From Halalkalibacillus halophilus DSM 18494 (lineage in GTDB: Bacteria; Bacillota; Bacilli; Bacillales; Alkalibacillaceae), in NCBI RefSeq assembly GCF_000423105.1, contig NZ_KE383978.1, forward strand, positions 504,520 through 568,519: a DNA stretch of 64,000 bases, given 5' to 3'. The notes under the pieces are model-generated. The model was not told where the DNA came from, ran no database searches, and saw only the letters and a program-made list of their open reading frames with translations. Positions 8,675 to 17,300 of the stretch are shown one piece after another. Positions within the stretch are counted from its first letter, which is position 1; each line of letters begins with the position of its first letter. The translations under genes were made by a program, and so were the position numbers.

Positions 8675-9361
8675 ATGATCGAGATGAAAAATGTACATAA
8701 AGTTTACAAGAACGGTGTGACCGCTCTGAACGGAGTCGATACATTTATAGATGCAGGAGAGTTCGTTTATGTGGTCGGGCCAAGTGGGGCTGGTAAGACA
8801 TCATTTATAAAAATGATGTACCGCGAAGAATCACCAACTAAGGGAAATGTATACATAAATAGCGTGGATGTAGCGAGTATTAAAGAAAGAAAAGTACCTC
8901 TATTAAGAAGAAGTGTAGGTGTGATCTTTCAGGACTTTAAACTGTTATCAAAGTTAACGGTTTATGAAAATGTAGCTTTTGCTTTAGAGGTTATAGAAGA
9001 GAACCCTAAAAAAATCCGCAAACGTGTAATGGAAGTGTTAGATCGCGTTGGATTAAAGCATAAAGCTAGGTTTATACCAGATCAGTTATCAGGTGGAGAA
9101 CAGCAAAGGGTTGCAATAGCTAGAGCCATTGCAAACAATCCTAAAATTGTTATTGCTGATGAGCCTACAGGTAACTTAGATCCTGAAACTTCTTGGGAGA
9201 TTATGCGATTATTTGAAGAAATTAGTGCGTCAGGAACAACCCTTGTAATGGCAACGCATAGCCAAGATATCGTTAATAAAATGCGTAAGCGAGTAATCGC
9301 TATGGAAAATGGAAAAATTGTGAGAGATGAGCATCGAGGGGAATATGGCTATGAAGTTTAG
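8675..9361 (+). CDS. ftsE: Cell division ATP-binding protein FtsE
   Basis: The 228-residue ABC ATPase has Walker A GPSGAGKTS (near residue 37), a Q-loop FQDFKLL, signature LSGGEQQR and Walker B ADEPTGNLD. FtsE works with membrane protein FtsX; in Gram-positive bacteria the pair transmits ATP hydrolysis across the membrane to switch on a peptidoglycan hydrolase. Its 3' end overlaps ftsX by 11 bp, so the two are translationally coupled. The ABC signature and the partner gene make the identification firm. Confidence 0.97.
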   Translation: MIEMKNVHKVYKNGVTALNGVDTFIDAGEFVYVVGPSGAGKTSFIKMMYREESPTKGNVYINSVDVASIKERKVPLLRRSVGVIFQDFKLLSKLTVYENVAFALEVIEENPKKIRKRVMEVLDRVGLKHKARFIPDQLSGGEQQRVAIARAIANNPKIVIADEPTGNLDPETSWEIMRLFEEISASGTTLVMATHSQDIVNKMRKRVIAMENGKIVRDEHRGEYGYEV

Positions 9362-10244
9362 TACATTTAGAAGGCATATACGAGAAGGTACAAAAAACAT
9401 CGTTAGGAATAGCTGGATGACAGTAGCTTCAGTAGGTGCAGTTACTACTACTCTAGTATTAGTTGCAGCTTTTCTAATTCTAATCTTAAACTTAAATCAA
9501 GTGGTAGATAATATTGAAAATGATGTTGAAGTAAGAGTTTATATTGACTTACAAGCTGAAGAAGAAGAAATAGAAGAGCTTGGAGATCAAATAGCAGGAC
9601 TGAATAATGTAGAAAGTTTTTATTTCCAATCAAAAGAAGAAGAACTAGAAATGTTAATTGAAGACTTAGGTGAAGACGGCGAGGCCTGGGAGTTATTTGA
9701 ACAGGACAACCCTTTAAATAATGTTTATGTAGTAAACACGGAGCGAGCTGAAGATTTATCAGGAGTTGCTTCGCGAATTGAGACTTTTGAGAATATTGAG
9801 GATGTAAGTTATCGCAGTGATGTGGTCGATCGTCTATTAGATTTCAACCAGTACGCCAGAATCATCGGTGGGGTGTTTGTAGCAGCTTTACTATTTACAG
9901 CTATATTCTTAATCTCAAACACTATTAAGATGACGATCACTGCACGTAGTACAGAGATTTCGATTATGAAGTTAGTTGGTGCGAAAAACAACTTCATACG
10001 TTGGCCATTCTTTGTAGAAGGAACATTAACGGGTGTATTAGGAACGATTATCCCAATCGGATTAGTATTAGGTGGGTATCATTATCTGTACACCAACTTG
10101 AACGACCGAATCGACTTCCCATTCATTGAATTATTACCTTGGGATCCATTTGCGTGGCAACTATCACTTATGCTTCTAGGAATTGGCGCATTTATCGGCA
10201 TTTGGGGAAGTGTTATGAGTGTACGTAAATTCTTAAAAGTGTAA
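9351..10244 (+). CDS. ftsX: Cell division protein FtsX
   Basis: The 297-residue protein has the FtsX layout: a basic N-terminus, a first membrane helix (about residues 22-43), an extracellular domain of about 110 residues, and three further helices ending near VMSVRKFLKV. I place the start at the ATG at 9351 because GAGGGG lies 9 bp upstream; in-frame ATGs at 9327 and 9345 are too far from or too close to that site. The gene overlaps ftsE, and 50 bp later comes a secreted M23 hydrolase-type protein that could be its extracellular partner. Confidence 0.96.
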   Translation: MKFSTFRRHIREGTKNIVRNSWMTVASVGAVTTTLVLVAAFLILILNLNQVVDNIENDVEVRVYIDLQAEEEEIEELGDQIAGLNNVESFYFQSKEEELEMLIEDLGEDGEAWELFEQDNPLNNVYVVNTERAEDLSGVASRIETFENIEDVSYRSDVVDRLLDFNQYARIIGGVFVAALLFTAIFLISNTIKMTITARSTEISIMKLVGAKNNFIRWPFFVEGTLTGVLGTIIPIGLVLGGYHYLYTNLNDRIDFPFIELLPWDPFAWQLSLMLLGIGAFIGIWGSVMSVRKFLKV

Positions 10245-10294
10245 TGGTAACGTTTGTAAGACGGATAGATATAGAATAAGGAGGACAATTAGAT

Positions 10295-11992
10295 ATGTTG
10301 AAAAAGTTCATACCTGTTTTCCTATTTTTCATTGTAGCGGTTGGAGCTTTTACTCTATCAGGAAATGATAGGGTAGAGGCAAACCAATCAATTGATGAAA
10401 TTGATGGAGAAATGCAGGAAGTAGAGAAAGAAAAAGAAAGTATTAATTCTGACCTAGGTGAATTAGAAAACAGATTAAATCGTATTAAGTCCCAGCAAAA
10501 TGATACAAAGGAAGAAATCGACGGTTTAAACTACGAGATTGAAGAAAATGAAATTGAAGTAGAACAAAAGCAACTAGAAATTTCTAAAACGGAAAATGAA
10601 ATTAGACAACTAGAAACGGAAATTAAACAGTTAGAAGCAGAGATTGTCGAACTAGAAGAAGAAATTAAAGAACTAGAGAATGAGATTGAAAGACTAGAAA
10701 ATCGCATAGTCGAACTAGAAGAAGAAATAGTAATTACAGAAGATAGAATTGAACAACGTGAAGACTTACTTAGAGAACGTTTAAGAACCCTTCAAAAAAA
10801 TGGTGGGTCCGTTAAATACTTAGAAGTTATAGTTGGTTCAAAGGATTTCGGTGATTTCATTACAAGAGCTTCAGCGGTTAGCAAAGTTATGGATCAAGAC
10901 CAAAACATAATTCATGAGCATTTTGCAGATATGCAGTACTTAGAAGAGACGAAAGTGGAAGTCGAAGAAACAAAAGTAGAAGTTGAAGAATCAAAAGTAG
11001 CTGTAGAAAATAATAAAGATCAAGTTGCACAAAACAAAACACAAGTAGAATCTAATAAGGTAGAAACAGAAGACAAACGTTCTACTTTAGTTACTCAAAA
11101 AGAAGATTTAGAAACAGCGATTGCTAGTTTAGAAGGAACTCGTGAAGAGGAAGAAGTTGCCTTAGCAAGTTTAGAAGGCGATGAAGAAGAAGTTCATGAA
11201 ATCCAACTTTCACTTGAAGAGGAAGAAGAATTATTAAGTCAACGTGAAGGTGTATTAGAACAAGCGAAACAACAAGCAATCGAAGAAGAGCGTAAGCGTC
11301 AAGAAGAATTAGAAAGACAAAGACAAGCTGAGCTTGAAGAACAGCGTCAGCGAGAGCAAGAAGAAAGAGAAAGAAGAGAACGTGAAGAACGAGAAGCGAA
11401 TAATTCATCAAATAGTGGTTCTTCCAATAGCGGAAACGCTGGTAATTCATCAAATGGAGGATCATCTAATAGCGGAAACTCTGGTAGTTCCTCAAACGGA
11501 GGATCATCCAATAGCGGTGGGTCGGAACAAGCATCACCAGCTCCAGCGCCTGCACCACCTAAATTCTTGACACCATCATCTGGTTACATATCTTCACACT
11601 TTAATCCAAATCGTATGGATCCTGTGTATGGGGTAGTTAGACCACATAATGGTACAGATATTGCGGCACCTAGAGGAACAAGTGTTAAATCTTCAGCTTC
11701 AGGTGTAGTCTATCGAGTCACTTCAAACTGTTCAGAAGGTAATAAATCTTGTGGCGGTGGCTTCGGTAATGTTGTATTCGTAACGCATTTTGTTGATGGC
11801 CGTCAGTATGACACGGTATATGCTCACTTACAATCTGTAAATGTAGCACAAGGCCAGTCTGTTTCTCAAGGACAACAAATAGGTACGATTGGTTCGACGG
11901 GTGCTTCCAGTGGGCCGCACTTGCACTTTGAACTTCACCCTGGTGGTTATCGTAACCCTGTAAATCCAATGGGTTACATTAGCGCACCTTAA
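10295..11992 (+). CDS. Secreted coiled-coil M23-family murein hydrolase or activator, likely FtsEX partner
   Basis: The 565-residue precursor has a signal peptide (about residues 1-30, ending near RVEA), a long coiled coil (about 35-365) built of heptads such as EIKQLEAEIVELEEEI, a Ser/Asn/Gly-rich linker with a Pro/Ala stretch (about 370-425), and a C-terminal M23 LytM domain. The domain retains HNGTDIAA and SGPHLHFELH, which supply metal ligands, so it may be active rather than a pure activator. The layout recalls EnvC and PcsB, extracellular partners of FtsEX. AAGGAGGAC precedes the ATG. B. subtilis uses the NlpC/P60 hydrolase CwlO with FtsEX instead, so partnership here is inferred from position. 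Confidence 0.85.
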   Translation: MLKKFIPVFLFFIVAVGAFTLSGNDRVEANQSIDEIDGEMQEVEKEKESINSDLGELENRLNRIKSQQNDTKEEIDGLNYEIEENEIEVEQKQLEISKTENEIRQLETEIKQLEAEIVELEEEIKELENEIERLENRIVELEEEIVITEDRIEQREDLLRERLRTLQKNGGSVKYLEVIVGSKDFGDFITRASAVSKVMDQDQNIIHEHFADMQYLEETKVEVEETKVEVEESKVAVENNKDQVAQNKTQVESNKVETEDKRSTLVTQKEDLETAIASLEGTREEEEVALASLEGDEEEVHEIQLSLEEEEELLSQREGVLEQAKQQAIEEERKRQEELERQRQAELEEQRQREQEERERREREEREANNSSNSGSSNSGNAGNSSNGGSSNSGNSGSSSNGGSSNSGGSEQASPAPAPAPPKFLTPSSGYISSHFNPNRMDPVYGVVRPHNGTDIAAPRGTSVKSSASGVVYRVTSNCSEGNKSCGGGFGNVVFVTHFVDGRQYDTVYAHLQSVNVAQGQSVSQGQQIGTIGSTGASSGPHLHFELHPGGYRNPVNPMGYISAP

Positions 11993-12038
11993 GAGGTATC
12001 TGTTTTAGTTTACGATAGGTATAGAATATAGTACGATT

Positions 12039-12072
12039 AGAGCATTACACATCCATGTGTAATGCTCTTTCA
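12039..12072 (+). terminator. Intrinsic terminator after the M23 gene
   Basis: A 13- to 14-base perfect stem AGAGCATTACACAT / ATGTGTAATGCTCT is followed by TTTC. The T-run is short but the stem is very stable. Confidence 0.75.
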
Positions 12073-12190
12073 CAATAATCGGAATAGAATTAAAAACATA
12101 GTGAATAAAGGTTTGGGAGAGACTTTGTTTACATAAGTTAAACAGGAGGAAGCGAACACAAATAAAGAAGGTTTGCTGAGGTGAAGTGGA

Positions 12191-13708
12191 ATGAATTTAA
12201 ATAAAAATATTTTTATAGCATTGGTGGTAGCTGCATTTATTGTTGGCGGTGTTCTAACTGCTGCAGTGATGAGTTGGGCTTCTGAAGACGAAGTCCAAAA
12301 TGAACAAGTTGAAGAGGAACAACAGGAAGAAGAAGTTGAGGAAGAAGACGAAGAATCATCGGAAACAGAGGAAGAATCAAATGACTCTGACTCCAATGAT
12401 GACCAAGACCAATCAGCGCAGTACGAACGTATTGAACGCGCGTTACAGCTGATTGAAGAAAATTATATTTCTGAAGTTTCGGAGGATGAATTACTAGAAG
12501 GTGCCATCGAAGGAATGGTCAGCTCATTAGATGATCCATTCAGTGAATACATGGACCCGGAAACAACAGAGCAATTCAATTCTCAGTTAGAATCTTCTTT
12601 TGAAGGTATTGGTGCAGAAGTCACGCAAAGAGATGGTCATGTAACAATTATTGCACCACTAAAAGACTCACCTGCAGAGGATTCGGGTGTTCGACCGAAT
12701 GACCGAATATTAGAAGTAGATGGCGAATCATTGGATGGGTATACCGTCAATGAAGCTGTTGCTCTAATTCGCGGGGAAAAGGGTACCGATGTGACTTTAT
12801 TAATCGATCGACCAGGTGAAGAGGATCCGTTTGAAGTAGTTATTACTCGTGATACAATTCCTCTAACAACCGTATATGCGGAAGTGGAAATGCAAGGAGA
12901 TCGCCCTGTTGGTGTGATGGAAATTCGCTCCTTTGGTGAAGGGACTTCTCAAGAATTTGAAGAGGAACTAACACGTTTAGAGGAAGAAGAGAACATTGAA
13001 GGCTTAGTCATTGATGTTAGAGGTAATCCAGGTGGGTTATTCACATCTGTAGAGGAGATTTTATCAAACTTTATGGATGGAGATGAGCCTTATGTGCAAA
13101 CAGCTCGCCATGACATTGAACCAGAGCCATATTATGTTGATGGGGACGGACCAAAAGACTATCCAGTTTCCGTACTAATAAATGAAGGTAGCGCGAGTGC
13201 ATCAGAGATCTTAGCTGCTGCATTAAAAGAGGTTCGTGGCTATGATATTGTTGGTCAAACAACATTTGGAAAAGGAACAGTTCAACAAACTTTGCCATTA
13301 GGTGATGGAATGTTGAAAGTGACTATACTAAATTGGTTGTCTCCAGAAGGTAATCAAATTGATGAGGTCGGTGTTGATCCAACAATTGAAGTACGACAAC
13401 CAGAATATTATTATTTAACGTTAATTCAATCGGATGAAGAACTTGCCTTCGATATGAATAATAGCGAAGTAGAGAAGCTACAGTTGATGTTAGATGGCTT
13501 AGGATATGATACAAATCGTTCAGATGGCTATTTCGATGAAACGACGGAAGCGGCAGTTGAAAGCTTTCAACAAGATGAAGGCTTAGATGTTACAGGAACA
13601 GTGAACGAGGAAACAGAAAATCGTCTAGAAGAATTAATCTTGGAATTTATCCAAGACCCAGAAAATGACGAACAACTTCAAGCTGCATTGGATGCTCTAT
13701 TTGAATAA
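12191..13708 (+). CDS. ctpB: Carboxy-terminal processing protease CtpB (S41 family)
   Basis: The 505-residue protein has an N-terminal membrane anchor (about residues 7-28), a very acidic linker (about 35-75), a PDZ domain (about 140-210), the S41 serine protease core and a C-terminal peptidoglycan-binding domain (about 420-485). The catalytic serine lies in NEGSASASEI and the lysine in GKGTVQ. In B. subtilis CtpB is a secreted sporulation protease that signals for sigma-K activation, and it lies near ftsEX and next to minJ, as here. The acidic linker is longer than I would expect, consistent with a halotolerant host (inference). TGAGGTG precedes the ATG. Confidence 0.92.
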   Translation: MNLNKNIFIALVVAAFIVGGVLTAAVMSWASEDEVQNEQVEEEQQEEEVEEEDEESSETEEESNDSDSNDDQDQSAQYERIERALQLIEENYISEVSEDELLEGAIEGMVSSLDDPFSEYMDPETTEQFNSQLESSFEGIGAEVTQRDGHVTIIAPLKDSPAEDSGVRPNDRILEVDGESLDGYTVNEAVALIRGEKGTDVTLLIDRPGEEDPFEVVITRDTIPLTTVYAEVEMQGDRPVGVMEIRSFGEGTSQEFEEELTRLEEEENIEGLVIDVRGNPGGLFTSVEEILSNFMDGDEPYVQTARHDIEPEPYYVDGDGPKDYPVSVLINEGSASASEILAAALKEVRGYDIVGQTTFGKGTVQQTLPLGDGMLKVTILNWLSPEGNQIDEVGVDPTIEVRQPEYYYLTLIQSDEELAFDMNNSEVEKLQLMLDGLGYDTNRSDGYFDETTEAAVESFQQDEGLDVTGTVNEETENRLEELILEFIQDPENDEQLQAALDALFE

Positions 13709-13717
13709 ACAATGATT

Positions 13718-13753
13718 AAATAGATGACTCGAAGGAGGGTCATCTATTTTTTC
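13718..13753 (+). terminator. Intrinsic terminator after ctpB
   Basis: AAATAGATGAC pairs with GTCATCTATTT around a 10-base loop and runs into TTTTTT. Confidence 0.88.
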
Positions 13754-13838
13754 CACTCCTTTTGACAGAATATGCAGAAATCGCAGTAGACTATTCAGAA
13801 AATAATTTCTTACCTAGATAATATCGGAGGTTAAAAGT

Positions 13839-15056
13839 ATGTGGATCGATTGGCTAATTGAATTAGGATTTGGTGTTTTATGGATGTTTACGCAACCACT
13901 ACTTTATTTAGCAGTCGCCTTGTCGTTTTGGACGAGTTATAAGCGGGTGAAAGCAGATCGGAGAGAATTTGGACATCGTGTCTATCCATACCATGCTGAA
14001 TGGCACGGGACATGGAAATGGGGTATGTTGTTCGGACTCCTTCTATCCATAGGTTTAATTATAGTTGGGGTAATGTTCACGCTTGAGTTTTTATTGCTAT
14101 GGTCACTTGTAACGATTATACTGGCATTTTTCAACCGTTTGTCATTACTATCCCCTGCCTATAGCTTAGGTTTAACCATTGCAATTATATGGATGACAGA
14201 CTGGTTTAATTGGGTTGTCATCAATCAAGCAATTACAGATTCTCTGCTAGAGGTTTCTTTGTTAGCTGCTAGTTACCTATTAGTAGGATTATTGGTAGCT
14301 GAAATTACTTTAGTATATACAACTAAACGTAATCAAACCTTTCCTGCTTTGCATAAAGGGGACCGTGGGAAATTCATTGGCCTGCATTATGCGAAGCGTT
14401 TAATGTTTATTCCTATCTTTATTCCTATTTCAGGTGGTGCGGCAACGTTAGAGGCTTATTTTGCCTGGTGGCCAATCTTTTCTCCTGAAGGAAGCAGTTT
14501 TAGCTTTATCTTGTTTCCATATCTGATCGGCTTTTCGCAGTATTTCAAAGGAATTTATGCAGACCTGGGTACGAAAAAGCTTGGTCATTCCTTGCTTGTT
14601 TTCTTTGTTTTAACAGCTGGATTAGGGGTCGGGTTATATTTTGAACCTGTTTTAGTTATTGGTTTCATCGGGTTCGTTGTTATTGGACGTTTCGTGGTGT
14701 ACTTTCTTACACGTTCCGCCGACAAAGAGAAAAGACCGATTTTTGCTCCGCAAGCAAAAGGAATTATTATTGTCGGTGTCACGCCAGGCTCACCAGCAGA
14801 TGACATGGGGTTAATTGTCGGTGAACAAGTGGAGAAAGTCCATGGGATTCCGGTAAGTAATGAACACGAATTTTATGATGTGATGACGGAAAACCGAACA
14901 TACTGTAAGTTGTCGATTCGAGATTTAAGTGGAGAAATCCGGTTTGTACAGCGGGCATTATATGAAAATGAACATCATGAGTTGGGGATTATTTTCGTGA
15001 AAGAAACTCCTCGGTTTACGTTGCAGTCTGAAAAACAAAATATAAGTGAACAATAA
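13839..15056 (+). CDS. minJ: MinJ, PDZ-containing membrane protein for division-site selection
   Basis: The 405-residue protein has several membrane helices (the first near residues 10-30, others to about residue 290) followed by a cytoplasmic PDZ domain with GIIIVGVTPGSPADDMGL (about residue 305 on). In B. subtilis MinJ (YvjD) bridges DivIVA and MinD at poles and septa. Position directly after ctpB and before uvrB matches that genome. ATCGGAGG precedes the ATG at 13839. A swrA gene, often found in this interval in B. subtilis, is not seen here. Confidence 0.88.
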   Translation: MWIDWLIELGFGVLWMFTQPLLYLAVALSFWTSYKRVKADRREFGHRVYPYHAEWHGTWKWGMLFGLLLSIGLIIVGVMFTLEFLLLWSLVTIILAFFNRLSLLSPAYSLGLTIAIIWMTDWFNWVVINQAITDSLLEVSLLAASYLLVGLLVAEITLVYTTKRNQTFPALHKGDRGKFIGLHYAKRLMFIPIFIPISGGAATLEAYFAWWPIFSPEGSSFSFILFPYLIGFSQYFKGIYADLGTKKLGHSLLVFFVLTAGLGVGLYFEPVLVIGFIGFVVIGRFVVYFLTRSADKEKRPIFAPQAKGIIIVGVTPGSPADDMGLIVGEQVEKVHGIPVSNEHEFYDVMTENRTYCKLSIRDLSGEIRFVQRALYENEHHELGIIFVKETPRFTLQSEKQNISEQ

Positions 15057-15092
15057 ATTGGGAGAAGCGGATGCTTCTTTCAATTTTTTTAT
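15056..15092 (+). terminator. Intrinsic terminator after minJ
   Basis: AAATTGGGAGAAGC pairs imperfectly with GCTTCTTTCAATTT around GGAT and is followed by a T-run. The remaining gap to uvrB is AT-rich and carries no gene. Confidence 0.75.
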
Positions 15093-15246
15093 AAGTCATG
15101 TGCTTGAAAATTGGTTTGACTCTTTTTTAGAAGTTGGACTAGTTTGACAGGAAAAGCTGGCCCTTATCCTTTGCATTCTGCTTAAATAGAAAATATTCTT
15201 TATAAGTAGGTGTTTTTTAAAATTTTATAGTAAAAAAACACAGAAT

Positions 15247-15260
15247 AGAATATTTGTTCG
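15247..15260 (+). promoter_or_regulatory. Possible LexA (SOS) box upstream of uvrBA
   Basis: AGAATATTTGTTCG matches the Bacillus LexA consensus CGAAC-N4-GTTCG at 8 of 10 defined positions. It lies 49 bp before the uvrB start. The uvrBA operon is SOS-induced in B. subtilis, which supports the reading. Confidence 0.5.
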
Positions 15261-15308
15261 TGTTTTTATGTTAAAATAAATTTAGAATATATATTTGGGG
15301 ATGATGAA

Positions 15309-17291
15309 TTGGATCAAGGACATAAATTTCAATTACATTCAGAGTATGAACCACAAGGAGACCAGCCAAAAGCAATTAAAGAGCTGGTGAATGGGATAAA
15401 GAATAATCAAACACATCAAACGTTACTTGGGGCAACGGGTACAGGTAAAACGTTTACTGTATCTAATGTAGTAGAGGAAATTAACCGCCCTACATTGATC
15501 ATAGCTCATAATAAAACGCTCGCAGGACAACTTTATAGTGAGTTTAAAGAGTTTTTTCCAAACAATGCAGTAGAGTACTTCGTTAGTTACTATGATTATT
15601 ATCAACCAGAGGCCTACGTTCCTTCTTCTGATACATTTATTGAAAAGGATGCCAGTATTAATGATGAGATTGATAAATTACGACACTCCGCGACTTCTTC
15701 TTTATTTGAGCGGGATGATGTATTAATCGTAGCAAGTGTGTCTTGTATTTATGGTTTAGGTTCGCCTGAAGAGTACGGGGAGTTGGTCTTATCTCTTCGT
15801 ACAGGAATGGAAAAAGATCGTGATCAGCTATTGCGTAATTTGGTTGATATCCAGTATGCGAGAAACGATATTGATTTTCAGCGTGGTACTTTCCGTGTTC
15901 GTGGGGATTCTGTTGAAATTATCCCTGCTTCACGTGAAGGTCATTGTTTACGCATCGAGTTTTTTGGTGATGAAATTGATCGGATCCGTGAAGTGGATGC
16001 ATTGACTGGAGAAATCTTGGGTGATCGTGAACACGTAGCAATTTTCCCTGCATCTCACTTCGTAACACGTGAGCAAAAGATGAAAAAAGCAATAAAAAAT
16101 ATCGAAAAAGAACTTCAAGAGCAGCTTGAGAAGTTTCGCTCTGAAGATAAATTGCTAGAGGCACAACGTTTAGAACAACGTACAAATTATGACTTGGAAA
16201 TGATGAATGAGATGGGCTTTTGTTCAGGTATTGAAAATTACTCCAGACACTTAACTTTGCGTGAACCTGGATCGACACCTTATACGTTATTAGACTATTT
16301 TCCTGACGATTCCTTGATTGTCATCGATGAGTCTCATGTTACATTACCTCAAATTCGTGGTATGTATAATGGAGACCAAGCTCGTAAACAAACATTAGTT
16401 GACCATGGATTTCGTTTGCCATCAGCGCTAGACAACCGTCCATTAAAATTCGATGAGTTTGAAAAGCATATCGATAATATTTTGTTTGTTTCGGCCACTC
16501 CAGGTCCTTATGAGCTAGAACACACACCGAAAATGACAGAACAAATCATTCGTCCGACTGGTTTGTTGGATCCGGAAATCGAAGTTCGCCCAATCAAAGG
16601 GCAGATTGATGATTTAATTGGCGAGATCAATAAGCGTATTGATTTGGATGAACGTGTATTAGTAACGACACTTACAATTAAGATGTCAGAGGATTTAACG
16701 AATTATTTACAAGAGATGGGCATTAAAGTCGCCTATTTACACTCGGAAATTAAAACTTTAGAGAGAATTGAGATTATTCGCGACTTACGTTTAGGGAAGT
16801 ATGATGTTTTAGTCGGTATTAACTTATTGCGTGAAGGTTTAGATCTTCCAGAGGTTTCCTTAGTTGCGATTTTAGATGCGGATAAAGAAGGTTTCCTACG
16901 TTCGGAACGTTCATTGATTCAAACAACTGGACGAGCTGCTCGTAATGAAAAGGGCCGCGTCATTATGTATGCAGATAAGATTACGAATTCAATGGAAGTA
17001 GCTATTGATGAAACGTATCGTCGCCGAGAGAAGCAAATGGCTTACAATGAAAAGCATGGTATAACCCCTACAACAATCAAGAAAGAAATTCGAGATGTTA
17101 TTCGAGCGACGTATGATAGTGAGGATGACGAGCAAGATCCGAAGAAACGATACGAGAAGTTGACTCGTGAACAAAAAGCAGAATTAATTGATCAATTAGA
17201 AACTGAAATGAAGCAAGCTGCAAAAGATCTTGATTTCGAGAAAGCAATGGAATTAAGAGATGCAATGCTTGAGCTAAAGGCAGAAAGGTGA
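15309..17291 (+). CDS. uvrB: Excinuclease ABC subunit B (UvrB)
   Basis: The 660-residue protein is standard UvrB: helicase-like ATPase motif GATGTGKT near residue 42, a beta-hairpin region rich in Tyr (YVSYYDYYQPEAY), later motifs ILDADKEGFLRSERSLIQTTGRAARN, and a C-terminal UVR coiled-coil domain that contacts UvrC. UvrB verifies DNA damage handed over by UvrA. The best start is a TTG at 15309 following GGGGATGA; nearby ATGs at 15301 and 15304 are out of frame. It is 9 bp from uvrA, so the two are one operon. Confidence 0.96.
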   Translation: MDQGHKFQLHSEYEPQGDQPKAIKELVNGIKNNQTHQTLLGATGTGKTFTVSNVVEEINRPTLIIAHNKTLAGQLYSEFKEFFPNNAVEYFVSYYDYYQPEAYVPSSDTFIEKDASINDEIDKLRHSATSSLFERDDVLIVASVSCIYGLGSPEEYGELVLSLRTGMEKDRDQLLRNLVDIQYARNDIDFQRGTFRVRGDSVEIIPASREGHCLRIEFFGDEIDRIREVDALTGEILGDREHVAIFPASHFVTREQKMKKAIKNIEKELQEQLEKFRSEDKLLEAQRLEQRTNYDLEMMNEMGFCSGIENYSRHLTLREPGSTPYTLLDYFPDDSLIVIDESHVTLPQIRGMYNGDQARKQTLVDHGFRLPSALDNRPLKFDEFEKHIDNILFVSATPGPYELEHTPKMTEQIIRPTGLLDPEIEVRPIKGQIDDLIGEINKRIDLDERVLVTTLTIKMSEDLTNYLQEMGIKVAYLHSEIKTLERIEIIRDLRLGKYDVLVGINLLREGLDLPEVSLVAILDADKEGFLRSERSLIQTTGRAARNEKGRVIMYADKITNSMEVAIDETYRRREKQMAYNEKHGITPTTIKKEIRDVIRATYDSEDDEQDPKKRYEKLTREQKAELIDQLETEMKQAAKDLDFEKAMELRDAMLELKAER

Positions 17292-17300
17292 AGGTAGTTC

